DNA of 64,000 nt from assembly GCA_040403315.1 (NCBI GenBank), contig JBBAKX010000003.1:186001-250000 (forward strand). Direction: 5' to 3'. This DNA comes from CAMCXT01 sp040403315 (GTDB taxonomy: Bacteria > Bacteroidota > Bacteroidia > M30B66). Shown one piece after another: positions 43,078-51,978 of this stretch. The notes beneath the pieces were generated by a model that saw only the letters and a list, made by a program, of their open reading frames with translations, was not told where the DNA came from and ran no database searches. Numbering within the stretch: position 1 is the first letter of the stretch; every line of letters starts with the position of its first letter. The position numbers and the translations under genes were made by a program.

Positions 43078-45441
43078 TTAATTTTTCTTAAAGAAAATAA
43101 AGGAGCCATTTTCTTCTGTGATTCCTTTAATTCTTCCGAGTTTAGCAGGTGCTTTTTTGTTTTGATTAAGCATGTTGTTTACTTTTTCAGCTAACAATTC
43201 AATGCCGATACAAGTAGCCTGATTGTTATTTAAGATATTCGTTAACGATTGGGTGAAAAGTTTGTTTTCAACGGCCATTTCTTTGCTTGATACATTAAAG
43301 ACTTGTGCCGATTTTAATTGTGTTTGCTCTGCCTTTTCGCACACAATTACAGGTGATTTCTCAGCATTCGAATTGGAAAATAATTGTCCAACATCAGCGG
43401 CATCTGATAAAACCAAAACATGTCTTAAATCAGAATAAGCTTCTAATGATGAGCGTAATCCATTTACCGAATAATAGGAAAACTCATCACCAACAGTGGC
43501 ATCAATAGGCATCCAATAACCATTTTCATTGATCAATTGCGCATGACCACTATACCAAATCATTAAAGATTTCACTCTGTTGTTTTGTACTAGATCTCTC
43601 AATTCGATGGAGAAGAATTTTTCCATTTGTTGTTTTGAAAGGTCCTTTCTAGAAACGATATGGTCAATCTGATATTTATTCAACGTTGATTTGATTTCTT
43701 CAACATCATTGTTCTCAGATGGCAATTTTGGAAATTGCGCGTAGTTCGAATTGTCGACGATTACTACCCAAGTTCGCCCCATTTTATTCGAGGAGCTACT
43801 GTCTTCTTTTACCAATTTATAGGTCAAGATTTTTTCATTTCCCAGAACGTCAATTGCATTAACAATTAAAGAATCGAGTTTTTCGGTGTTCAATGTGGCT
43901 TGAAATCTAGGGTTTAATTCATCCACTAGAAAAGTTGCCGACATTCCGTTGATCAGGATTGATTTGATTCGACTTTCATCTGAAATTTTCCCTTCGAGAT
44001 ATAAGCTAGTTTTTCCATCTAAAAATATGGTTTTATCGATCGTTTCAAAAGGCTTGGTAATTGTTATTTCTGGTGCATTCGTTTCGTTTCGAATGATGTT
44101 TATTTTCAATGTTCCAACATTCAGATAAACGTCATAAGCCTTAATTTCTAATGCATTTTTGCCTTTGATCGATACTGTAGTAGTGAATGACGGATTTAGC
44201 TCTTCGGCTTTTACTTCTAAAGGTTTTCCATCAATCAAAAGCGACTTAATTGCACTCGCATCGAGTATAATGCCTTCTAATTGCAGAATATCTTGGTCGC
44301 CTTTTAAAATGATTTCATTTGTAATTCCTGTTGGTGAAGTAATTTTAATGATTGGCGCAACCTCCTCTTTATTCGCATCATAAAGTTTTTCACGGGCAAC
44401 AACAAATTGCCTAGAATATTCTTGGTTTTTAGGATCTAAATCCAAAGCCTTTTTATAATCTCTTACAGCATCGTTTAAACTGTTGTTGGCTTCATAGCAA
44501 TTTCCTCTTCCAAAAAATGCAGCACTACTATTAGGTTGCAAAATTATCGCTTGATTGAAATCGCTTATTGCAGCAGGAAATTGACCAAGTTTTTTGTTAA
44601 CCAATCCTCGGTTGTAGTAAGCTTCAAAATTCTTTGCATCCAAACCAATTGCTTGTGTGAAATCTTGCAAACCATTTTGAAGTTCTGTTTGTGCTACAAA
44701 CGACAATCCTCTTCGTAGAAATAAGTTTCCATTTTTTTGTGTGAATTTAATCGCTTCACTATAATTCTTAATTGCTAGATCATGTTTGAACAAATTGGCT
44801 TGTGAACTAGCAATTCCTGAATAATAAGAGCTCATCAGATCGGTCATAGCGCGTCTTGATTTGTCTGCCAATGCCAAATCAATTGCGTTTTTGTAATATT
44901 TCTCTGCAGCTAAATCGTTGCCTAAACTATCGGTTGCAACCGCCAAGATGAATATTATTCCATCTTCAGTTTCATCATTATTTAATGCTGAATTGCACGT
45001 CTTAACTACTTCAGCAAAGTCTTTTTTTAGCAGTTGCAAATTTGCTTTTTGACGATATATGCTAATTTGTTTAGGACGTATTTTGAGATAATTATCGAGT
45101 GCTACTATGGCTTGTGCAAAATCACCATTCATTGTGTGAGCTTCTGAAAGATTCTCGAAAACATCAGTATTCTTCGGCGCTATGGTTGCAGCTTTTGATA
45201 AATCACCAATTGCTTCGCTTGCTTTGTTTAGTCGCAGGAATGTTCTACCTCGAAGCAATAACACGTCTTCATTTTCAGGTTCTAATGTATACGCTTGATT
45301 CAATAAATCAAGTGAAATATTGTATTCAGATCTCATGTATGCACCAAGTGCCTCTTTATGCAGTTTTTTAGCAGATTGTGCAAAGTTTTGGGAGAAAACT
45401 CCCAGGCAAATAACCCAAATTAATAATATCGATTTCTTCAT
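43078..45441 (-). CDS. TPR protein with caspase-like domain lacking the catalytic cysteine
   Basis: The 787-residue exported protein has a signal peptide ending near FAQ. Residues about 25-360 are tandem TPR repeats (EALGAYMRSEYNISLDLLNQ, then NRGLVNKKLGQFPAAISDFN). Two copies of a beta-sandwich unit follow (EIILKGDQDILQLEGIILD and KTIFLDGKTSLYLEGKI). A caspase-like domain spans about 553-787: WVVIVDNSNYAQFPKLPSENNDV, then YSGHAQ with the catalytic His near 630. At the nucleophile position it reads VLVLSDAADVGQL near 678, where DaC-type motifs have Cys, so an Ala is present. It is therefore likely a pseudoprotease, a protein-interaction scaffold. Confidence 0.82.
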   Translation of the reverse strand: MKKSILLIWVICLGVFSQNFAQSAKKLHKEALGAYMRSEYNISLDLLNQAYTLEPENEDVLLLRGRTFLRLNKASEAIGDLSKAATIAPKNTDVFENLSEAHTMNGDFAQAIVALDNYLKIRPKQISIYRQKANLQLLKKDFAEVVKTCNSALNNDETEDGIIFILAVATDSLGNDLAAEKYYKNAIDLALADKSRRAMTDLMSSYYSGIASSQANLFKHDLAIKNYSEAIKFTQKNGNLFLRRGLSFVAQTELQNGLQDFTQAIGLDAKNFEAYYNRGLVNKKLGQFPAAISDFNQAIILQPNSSAAFFGRGNCYEANNSLNDAVRDYKKALDLDPKNQEYSRQFVVAREKLYDANKEEVAPIIKITSPTGITNEIILKGDQDILQLEGIILDASAIKSLLIDGKPLEVKAEELNPSFTTTVSIKGKNALEIKAYDVYLNVGTLKINIIRNETNAPEITITKPFETIDKTIFLDGKTSLYLEGKISDESRIKSILINGMSATFLVDELNPRFQATLNTEKLDSLIVNAIDVLGNEKILTYKLVKEDSSSSNKMGRTWVVIVDNSNYAQFPKLPSENNDVEEIKSTLNKYQIDHIVSRKDLSKQQMEKFFSIELRDLVQNNRVKSLMIWYSGHAQLINENGYWMPIDATVGDEFSYYSVNGLRSSLEAYSDLRHVLVLSDAADVGQLFSNSNAEKSPVIVCEKAEQTQLKSAQVFNVSSKEMAVENKLFTQSLTNILNNNQATCIGIELLAEKVNNMLNQNKKAPAKLGRIKGITEENGSFIFFKKN

Positions 45442-45533
45442 GATTATTGTTTAATAGAATTTAAATGCATTTTTAATTGAAACAAATTCAAGAGTCAGCA
45501 CTCCTAAAATTTTGACAGGATTTAATGGTCTTT

Positions 45534-46364
45534 TCAAAGTTTGAAAACCAAGCAATTCCAATCTCCTTCAACAGATGAATTTAACAAAGAGAAGTTTTCC
45601 TTTTGATAAACTTGGGTAATCAATTCAACATCTGTGGTTAGAAATCCACTCAAAAAAATAATTCCCTCAGCATTCAAGCTTGCTTTGTAAGCAGAAATAT
45701 CGGCCACTAACACATTTCTATTGATATTGGCGAGAATGATGTCGAATTTCCGTCCTTTAAGCAACGCTGCATCGCCAGTTTCTCCGAAAAATTCTACGCC
45801 GTTGGTTGAGCCATTTTCAATTGCATTTTCGGTAGCCCAACTTTCAATGTCGATACCTTCAACTCTTGAAGCGCCAAGTTTCGCAGCTAAAATACCCAAA
45901 ACACCTGTTCCGCAGCCCATGTCCATTACCGTTTTTCCATCAAAATTGATGTTGAACATGGCACGGCAAATTAAGCGTGTAGTGGCATGGTGACCTGTAC
46001 CAAAAGACATTCTTGGTTCAATGATCAATTCTAATCTTTCATCGTTAAATGGTGTATGAAAAGGGGCGCGAATTACACATTTTTCGCTTACTTCTACGGG
46101 TTCAAAACCAGATTCCCATATCGCATTCCAATTTGCAGGAGGGATAATGTTTGTTTCGAACCTAACATCTTTTGCATGGGTTTGAAGGATTTCTTCCATG
46201 CCGGCAGTATCGAGCTGCTCGGATGGAATAAATGCTTGAAATCCACTCGCATCATCGGTAAAGCTCTCGAATCCGATTTCAGCGAATAAACTGATTAGCA
46301 AGTCGTTTAATTGATGATTCTTTCCCGATAATACTCGGAGTTCAAAGTATTCTACACTTACCAT
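45534..46364 (-). CDS. prmA: Ribosomal protein L11 methyltransferase
   Basis: The 276-residue protein has the PrmA N-terminal linker region, then PRMSFGTGHHATTRL and the SAM-binding motif MDMGCGTGVLGILAAKLGA, then IDIESWATENAIENG and DIILANINRNVL. It trimethylates ribosomal protein L11. The gene overlaps the tpiA end by seven bases, so the two are cotranscribed. Confidence 0.95.
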   Translation of the reverse strand: MVSVEYFELRVLSGKNHQLNDLLISLFAEIGFESFTDDASGFQAFIPSEQLDTAGMEEILQTHAKDVRFETNIIPPANWNAIWESGFEPVEVSEKCVIRAPFHTPFNDERLELIIEPRMSFGTGHHATTRLICRAMFNINFDGKTVMDMGCGTGVLGILAAKLGASRVEGIDIESWATENAIENGSTNGVEFFGETGDAALLKGRKFDIILANINRNVLVADISAYKASLNAEGIIFLSGFLTTDVELITQVYQKENFSLLNSSVEGDWNCLVFKL

Positions 46365-47110
46365 GCGTTTCCAATTTTTAGAAAGTCTTCAGATTTTAAC
46401 GATGCTCCGCCAATCAAACCCCCATCAATATTGTTTCTTGCGAACAATGAAGAGGCATTTGAAGCATTACAACTTCCACCGTACAGCAAGCTGATCGAGT
46501 TCCCAACTATTTCACCCAATAATGAAATGATCAAATTTCGAATGAATTCGTGCGCCGATTCGGCTTGTTCGGGTGTTGCAGTTAATCCGCTTCCGATGGC
46601 CCAAACTGGCTCGTAGGCAATGACCAAATTCGATGCGGAAAGCTGATCTATGTTTTTTAATACCGATGATAATTGTTCAGTTAAAACGGTTTCCAATGCT
46701 CCGGCTTCGCGTTCTACCAATGTTTCACCGCAGCAAAGTATGACCTTTAAATCTGAATGAATCGCTTGTTTGCACTTTTCTAAAATCACTGCGTTCGAAT
46801 CACCAAACATAGCTCTGCGTTCGCTGTGACCTAGAATTACATAATCAACGCCTGCATTTTTTAACATTGTTGCAGATATTTCACCAGTAAAAGCGCCTGA
46901 AGCAGATGATGCACAGTTTTGTGCACCGATTGAAATGCCACTTCCTTGCAGGATTTCAGCGATGGAGCGAATCCAAACAAATGGCGGACAAACAACCAAA
47001 TGAGCTCGTTCTTGCCCAGTTCTAGTGCTCTTTAATGATTGGGCAAGCTGAGTGGCCTCTTCGAAACTGGTGTTCATTTTCCAATTCCCTGCAACTATTT
47101 TCTGGGGCAT
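46358..47110 (-). CDS. tpiA: Triose-phosphate isomerase
   Basis: The 250-residue protein (start MPQKIVAGNWKMN, with K11 and the active-site Lys of NWKMN; an earlier in-frame ATG at 47131 adds seven residues) has YVILGHSERRAMFG with the catalytic His and the AYEPVWAIGSGLTATP motif with the catalytic Glu. It interconverts dihydroxyacetone phosphate and glyceraldehyde 3-phosphate. The stop overlaps the prmA start. Confidence 0.97.
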   Translation of the reverse strand: MPQKIVAGNWKMNTSFEEATQLAQSLKSTRTGQERAHLVVCPPFVWIRSIAEILQGSGISIGAQNCASSASGAFTGEISATMLKNAGVDYVILGHSERRAMFGDSNAVILEKCKQAIHSDLKVILCCGETLVEREAGALETVLTEQLSSVLKNIDQLSASNLVIAYEPVWAIGSGLTATPEQAESAHEFIRNLIISLLGEIVGNSISLLYGGSCNASNASSLFARNNIDGGLIGGASLKSEDFLKIGNAW

Positions 47111-47153
47111 AATTTCCAAGTTAAGAGGCAAATATAGGCATTGAAATTACCTT

Positions 47154-47438
47154 TCAATGGGAAGACTTGTTGCCCGATTCACGATCATACAAATACACCT
47201 CTAGCTTAACGCCTAAGATACTGCCGTTTTTTTCGCAGGCTTGTTTTTTCCAATACAGCCACTGTCCGTTGGTTAGCAATACAAAACCTTCAACGGCATC
47301 TGGCTCTGGGAAATCGTTACTCATGAGCTGATTTGCCCAGTCGCAAAAAGGCAAGGTTTTCCCACAACTGTCGGTTGTTTGAGCCAAAGCATTGCGCTGT
47401 GTCAACCACATTAAAATAATCAAGAATGCCATTTTCAT
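47154..47438 (-). CDS. Small secreted protein, unknown
   Basis: The 94-residue protein, starting at MKMAFLIILMW (five codons inside a longer frame that starts at 47453), has a signal peptide ending at ALAQ. The mature part holds three Cys residues (DSCGK, PFCDW and QACEK) and a strand FVLLTNGQWLYWKKQACEKNG. It was not recognised. It lies 43 bases upstream of tpiA on the same strand. Confidence 0.5.
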   Translation of the reverse strand: MKMAFLIILMWLTQRNALAQTTDSCGKTLPFCDWANQLMSNDFPEPDAVEGFVLLTNGQWLYWKKQACEKNGSILGVKLEVYLYDRESGNKSSH

Positions 47439-47573
47439 CTTCCAAAATTCCAATCCAAAACCATTGCTCCGACGCTCATTGGTAAACTACTTTTGAACAT
47501 CAGTGTTCATGATTTTTCTTCTGAAGCTATTGACTTTTCCATGCAAATCCATAACGAGCTATATCTTTGCAAT

Positions 47574-48512
47574 ATGAAAGTCCTTTTCGCAGATTCCGCT
47601 CATCCGTTATTGTCTGAAACCCTTGTGAAATATGGAGTTGAATGCCATCATCCAGAATTAACAAGAGAATCAGCCAAGGAAATATTGAATCAATACGATG
47701 GTGTTGTAATCCGAAGCCGATTTAAATTCGACCGTGAAATGCTTGAAGCATCCAAGCAATTGAAGTTTATTGCTAGGGTAGGAGCGGGGATGGAAAACAT
47801 CGATGTAGCCTATGCCGAGTCGATCGGGATTGCTTGTTTAAATGCGCCTGAGGGAAATAGAAATGCTGTTGGAGAACACGCTTTAGGAATGTTATTGGGG
47901 CTTTTGAATAATATGATTCGAGCTGATCGAGAAGTTCGACAGGGACAGTGGAATCGAGAGGAAAATCGTGGCTATGAAATTGAAGGAAAAACTATTGCTA
48001 TCATAGGATTAGGAAACAATGGATCGGCCTTTGCCAAAACGCTGCTCGGTTTTGATTGCCGCATAATTGCTTACGATCCATACATCACTGAATCGCCATT
48101 AAAACATGTTCGTTTGTGCACGATGGAGGAAGTTTTTGAAACTGCGGATATCGTTTCTCTACATGTTCCATTAAAAGACGACACCCATTATTTAGTCGAT
48201 AAAAGTTGGATTGAAAAAATCCATAAGCCATTCTGGATCATCAACACTGCCCGTGGAAAATGCTTAAATACAGCCGATTTAATAGATGCAATTCAATCGG
48301 GAAAGATTTTAGGAGCAGGCTTGGATGTGCTTGAATTCGAGGCCTTATCGTTCGAAAAAGCAGATACAGCGCCTCCTGAATTTCAATGGTTAACAAAAAG
48401 TGATCAAGTAGTTTTGAGTCCGCACATTGCTGGTTGGACCCATGAATCTAACACAAAAATGGCGAGCATCCTTGCATCAAAAATCCTCGCTACGCTTAAT
48501 ATTGCTGAATAG
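47574..48512 (+). CDS. D-2-hydroxyacid dehydrogenase (SerA-like)
   Basis: I start at MKVLFADSAHP (312 residues); the longer open frame upstream lacks conservation, and a -7-like TATCTTTG at 47562-47569 sits right before this ATG, so the message may be nearly leaderless. NAD-binding IIGLGNNGSAFAK, INTARGKCLNT with the active-site Arg, a Glu near LDVLEFEAL and SPHIAGWTHES with the catalytic His are present. It fits phosphoglycerate dehydrogenase-like enzymes without the regulatory ACT domain. The substrate may be 3-phosphoglycerate or another 2-hydroxyacid. Confidence 0.88.
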   Translation: MKVLFADSAHPLLSETLVKYGVECHHPELTRESAKEILNQYDGVVIRSRFKFDREMLEASKQLKFIARVGAGMENIDVAYAESIGIACLNAPEGNRNAVGEHALGMLLGLLNNMIRADREVRQGQWNREENRGYEIEGKTIAIIGLGNNGSAFAKTLLGFDCRIIAYDPYITESPLKHVRLCTMEEVFETADIVSLHVPLKDDTHYLVDKSWIEKIHKPFWIINTARGKCLNTADLIDAIQSGKILGAGLDVLEFEALSFEKADTAPPEFQWLTKSDQVVLSPHIAGWTHESNTKMASILASKILATLNIAE

Positions 48513-48533
48513 ATCTGTTATTCTATTTTGATT

Positions 48534-48740
48534 TTATTTCTTCACTGCAAAGGTGTTCCATCCAAACACTCGGTACAGCGGACAGAAACTGATTAAGCTG
48601 GTGGCTAAAAAAATACCACCTAAAACAATCAGTACTAAGGCAAAAAGGCCTGTAACAACTTTGGTAGTAAATAGCGTTACAAATACAACTGCCACAATAA
48701 TTCTAACGGTTTTGTCGGTATTTCCCATGTTTGTTTTCAT
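48534..48740 (-). CDS. DUF2892 (YgaP-like membrane) small protein
   Basis: The 68-residue protein has two hydrophobic helices, IIVAVVFVTLFTTKV and ALVLIVLGGIFLATSL, then ISFCPLYRVFGW, the family signature. The start may be MKTNM at 48740 or MGNTD at 48728. The family is a small membrane module, often next to rhodanese or sulfur-related genes; here no such neighbour is seen. Confidence 0.85.
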   Translation of the reverse strand: MKTNMGNTDKTVRIIVAVVFVTLFTTKVVTGLFALVLIVLGGIFLATSLISFCPLYRVFGWNTFAVKK

Positions 48741-48803
48741 TGTGTCTTTATAGAAAGGTTTTCAATTGATAAATGGTTAATCTATTAAAGGTCTTCAGAC
48801 CAA

Positions 48804-50051
48804 TTAACTGTTGTATTTTTTGGTGTTAAATTGTTTTGCAACAGATTTTCCTGCGATCCATCCCGACGACCAAGCTTGTTGGAAATTAAATCCACCTGTG
48901 ATTCCATCAGAATCAAGCACTTCGCCTGCGAAAAATAGCCCAGTTATTGATTTCGACATACACGTTTGTGCGTCAATTTCATCTAGCGCTACACCTCCTG
49001 AAGTAACGAATTCTTCCTTAAAAGTAGTTTTTCCAGAAACCGAATAAGCATCTGCGGTAATAACCTCAGCCAAACGTCGAATTGCCGCATTTTTTTGCTC
49101 CATCCAAATGGCATCAGGATCAATTTCAGCTCGAATAAGCAAATATTCCCAAAGACGTTGTGGAATGCCATCAAACACACGTTGAATGGTTTTTCTTTTT
49201 CCGCTGTACTCTTTTTGCTGCAGTAAGAATTTTGCAACCTCTTCTTGGTTTAAATCTGGCAACCAATTGATTCTCGGTTGAAAATTGTAGTGTTGCTCTG
49301 CAAGAATTCTTGCTCCCCAAGCCGAACATCGCAATACTGCTGGTCCACTGAAGCCCCAATGTGTAACCAACAAAGGACCAGTTTCCTGAAGTTTTGTTTT
49401 GTCAATTTTAACGCGCACTTCAGAAGCAACTCCCATCAAATCTTTCATAGGATGATTGGGGACATTGAATGTGAATAGACTGGGCACCGGATCGGTGATA
49501 TTGATGCCTTTTTCACGAATCCATTGGTAGTCTTTTGCATGCTGATGACCGCCCGTTGCTAAGAGTAAAAATTGAGTAGAAATACTTCCAACGTTCGTAT
49601 GCACCAAGAATCCATCCTCTACAACTTCAAAAGATTGTAGTCCGGCGTGCAGTTGAATATGAACCTTTGCTTGTTCAGCTTCCTGCATTAAACAATCTAT
49701 GATACTCGAAGAATCATTGCTTATCGGAAACATCCGTCCATCTGGTTCAGCATGTAATTTTACACCACGTTCCAAAAACCATTCGATAGTATTTTTTTGG
49801 TTAAACTGATGCAACAGCTTGTACATGAATTTCTCTCCGCGAGGATAAGCTTTTGAAAATGTCTTGATTTGGTCTTGCGCATTGGTAACATTGCACCTTC
49901 CTCCACCTGAAATTCTAACCTTGCTCAAGAGCTTTCCTGATTTTTCAAGAAGTCCAATTTTCATGTTAGGCGCCGATTCAGCAGCAGCAATAGCCGAAAA
50001 GAATCCAGCAGCACCACCTCCAATAACCAATAAATTATAATCGTATCTCAA
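48804..50051 (-). CDS. FAD-dependent oxidoreductase, HI0933/BaiN type
   Basis: The 415-residue flavoprotein has LLVIGGGAAGFFSAIAAAE (FAD-binding GxGxxG), KVRISGGGRCNVTN, the HI0933-family mark, LLATGGH and GLFFAGEVLDSDGITGGFN near the C-terminus. Its reaction is unknown in most organisms; some homologues act on steroid or bile-acid double bonds. Here it stands alone. Confidence 0.92.
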   Translation of the reverse strand: MRYDYNLLVIGGGAAGFFSAIAAAESAPNMKIGLLEKSGKLLSKVRISGGGRCNVTNAQDQIKTFSKAYPRGEKFMYKLLHQFNQKNTIEWFLERGVKLHAEPDGRMFPISNDSSSIIDCLMQEAEQAKVHIQLHAGLQSFEVVEDGFLVHTNVGSISTQFLLLATGGHQHAKDYQWIREKGINITDPVPSLFTFNVPNHPMKDLMGVASEVRVKIDKTKLQETGPLLVTHWGFSGPAVLRCSAWGARILAEQHYNFQPRINWLPDLNQEEVAKFLLQQKEYSGKRKTIQRVFDGIPQRLWEYLLIRAEIDPDAIWMEQKNAAIRRLAEVITADAYSVSGKTTFKEEFVTSGGVALDEIDAQTCMSKSITGLFFAGEVLDSDGITGGFNFQQAWSSGWIAGKSVAKQFNTKKYNS

Positions 50052-50078
50052 TGATTCACAGAATTTTGATTGTTTTTA

Positions 50079-50288
50079 ATCGTCAAATTCAACAATGGAG
50101 TTGACATTCTCAAATGACTTGTGTAATTTTAAAATGTTTTCATTGTTTTTTGTTTCCCCAACAAACAATTTTAATTGGACTCTCGGTTTTCCCCGCCGTG
50201 AGTTTCTTTTTTTATGTTGGTTCAAAACTAATCGGAGATTTTGAATAAATTTCCGAAGAAAGGTCTTTCTGCCGGTTCTATTTTTCAT
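50079..50288 (-). CDS. Possible small basic protein
   Basis: An open frame of about 70 codons (start MKNRTGRKTFLRKF) lies 25 bases upstream of the flavoprotein gene on the same strand, and upstream of the sucD start on the other strand. It is rich in Lys and Arg at first. It has no recognised domain and could be chance, because it covers a likely promoter region. I list it with low confidence. Confidence 0.25.
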
Positions 50289-50320
50289 TACGTTTGCGCC
50301 CAGATTTTGATATCCCAATC

Positions 50321-51193
50321 ATGAGCGTACTGGTTAACAAAAACAGCAAAATAATAGTCCAGGGTTTCACTGGAAGCGAAGGAACTTTCCATGCAGGTCA
50401 AATGATTGACTACGGAACGCAGGTTGTAGGTGGAGTAACTCCTGGAAAAGGAGGCACCAATCACCTTGAGCGTCCGGTTTTCAATACTGTTGCCGATGCA
50501 GTTAAAAATACAGGAGCCGATGTTTCTATCATTTTCGTTCCTCCTGCTTTTGCAGCGGATGCGATCATGGAAGCAGCAGATGCTGGAATCAGAGTGATCG
50601 TTTGCATCACTGAAGGTATTCCAGTTGCCGATATGGTAAATGTTAAAGAATATCTAAGCAGTCGCTCTTCAACTTTAATCGGTCCTAACTGCCCAGGTGT
50701 AATTACTCCTGAAGAAGCGAAAGTTGGTATTATGCCAGGTTTTGTATTCCGCAAAGGGAAAATCGGTATAGTTTCTAAATCGGGTACATTAACTTATGAA
50801 GCTGCTGACCAAGTTGTGAAAGCAGGCATGGGAATTTCTACTGCCATCGGAATCGGTGGAGATCCAATCATCGGAACCACAACGCTTGAAGCAGTTAAAT
50901 TGCTGATGGCTGATGATGAAACTGATGGAATCGTTATGATCGGCGAAATTGGTGGAAATCTCGAAGCACTTGCCTCTGAATGGATCAAAGAAAATGGCAC
51001 TAAGCCTGTTGTTGGCTTTATCGCTGGTAAAACTGCTCCTGCAGGCCGCAGAATGGGTCATGCCGGTGCAATTGTTGGTGGTGCTGATGATACTGCAGAA
51101 GCAAAAATGCGTATCATGCGCGAATGTGGCATCCATGTAGTGGATTCTCCTGCGCAGATTGGTCAGAAAATGGCCGAAGTAATGAGCAAATAA
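50321..51193 (+). CDS. sucD: Succinyl-CoA synthetase alpha subunit
   Basis: The 290-residue protein (start MSVLVNKNSK at 50321; nine codons earlier is an alternative) has VQGFTGSEGTFHAGQM, PGKGGTNHLERPVF, IGPNCPGVI, and GHAGAIVGG with the phosphorylated His. It is the CoA-binding half of the enzyme that links succinyl-CoA to ATP or GTP formation in the citric acid cycle. sucC is not next to it, which is common in this phylum. A terminator follows. Confidence 0.97.
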   Translation: MSVLVNKNSKIIVQGFTGSEGTFHAGQMIDYGTQVVGGVTPGKGGTNHLERPVFNTVADAVKNTGADVSIIFVPPAFAADAIMEAADAGIRVIVCITEGIPVADMVNVKEYLSSRSSTLIGPNCPGVITPEEAKVGIMPGFVFRKGKIGIVSKSGTLTYEAADQVVKAGMGISTAIGIGGDPIIGTTTLEAVKLLMADDETDGIVMIGEIGGNLEALASEWIKENGTKPVVGFIAGKTAPAGRRMGHAGAIVGGADDTAEAKMRIMRECGIHVVDSPAQIGQKMAEVMSK

Positions 51194-51219
51194 TTTTCAA
51201 CGAATTTATAATCTTACAG

Positions 51220-51246
51220 AAAGCCCGTTCATTCGGGCTTTTTGCT
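51220..51246 (+). terminator. Terminator after sucD
   Basis: AAAGCCCG pairs with CGGGCTTT around a six-base loop, then TTTGCTTTT, 27 bases after the sucD stop. Confidence 0.85.
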
Positions 51247-51358
51247 TTTACAATAAACCTTATTCAATCAACCTGAGTCAATTTTGGCATGGTTGCAGTA
51301 ATGAAATTTTTATCTTTAGCTCTTAGTTTTAACGATCCAACACTTACAAAATCCTGAA

Positions 51359-51865
51359 ATGAAATCAATTGTGCTTATTATCTGCTTAATTATCTGTCAG
51401 TTTGCTTATTCGCAGCCAGATATGGACAATACCGAAATGTTCGAGGATGAAATTCACATGGTACATTCTGTTAAGGTGGAAGTAATTGATAGTGTCGAGT
51501 CTATGTCGTCTTACAATGACCTCGAATACGCTCCAGAACCAATCTATATTCCGAAAGATCCAACATCAGCCAAATTGCCAGTCGTAAAGTCGAGTAAATA
51601 CGATAAAATCTATACATCCAACAATAACTTCAATATCATTTATCTTGAAGCAGATCCAAAACAAATGGTGAAGCATATTCACGTAATGAATACTATCGGG
51701 TTTGAAGTTATGTGTTTCCCTACAGTTGAAGAGATTAGAGGATTAATCAAGCTAGATATAACAGGTTTGCCCGCCGGAAGATTCCAATTCATCCTTGATG
51801 GAATTTACAATGTAACTCGCGAACTGAATGTGACCAATGATTGTGAAGTAGCTCAAATTAAATAA
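51359..51865 (+). CDS. Secreted protein, unknown
   Basis: The 168-residue protein has a signal peptide (MKSIVLIICLIICQFAYSQ). The first third of the mature protein is acidic and disordered. The rest has two strand-rich blocks (NNNFNIIYLEADPKQMVKHI, then GLPAGRFQFILDGIYNV), a small beta-sandwich by appearance. No domain was recognised, and it has no close partner. Confidence 0.6.
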   Translation: MKSIVLIICLIICQFAYSQPDMDNTEMFEDEIHMVHSVKVEVIDSVESMSSYNDLEYAPEPIYIPKDPTSAKLPVVKSSKYDKIYTSNNNFNIIYLEADPKQMVKHIHVMNTIGFEVMCFPTVEEIRGLIKLDITGLPAGRFQFILDGIYNVTRELNVTNDCEVAQIK

Positions 51866-51978
51866 TTTATTGATTCCCAAAAATTCAGGAGGGCGTTTCT
51901 CATTAAAGAAGCTCCCTTTTTTTATTCTCTGTAAGGCCTTTTCCTTCAATTAGCTTTTCTTTGCGCTTTAATTAAGAT

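Noticed and set aside
43078..45441. CRISPR-like repeats in the TPR gene
   Set aside because: Similar segments are protein repeats of about 34 residues, with no short identical DNA repeats and unique spacers.
50079..50288. Antisense or small regulatory RNA upstream of sucD
   Set aside because: No terminator or conserved fold supports an RNA; the weak small ORF was listed with low confidence instead.
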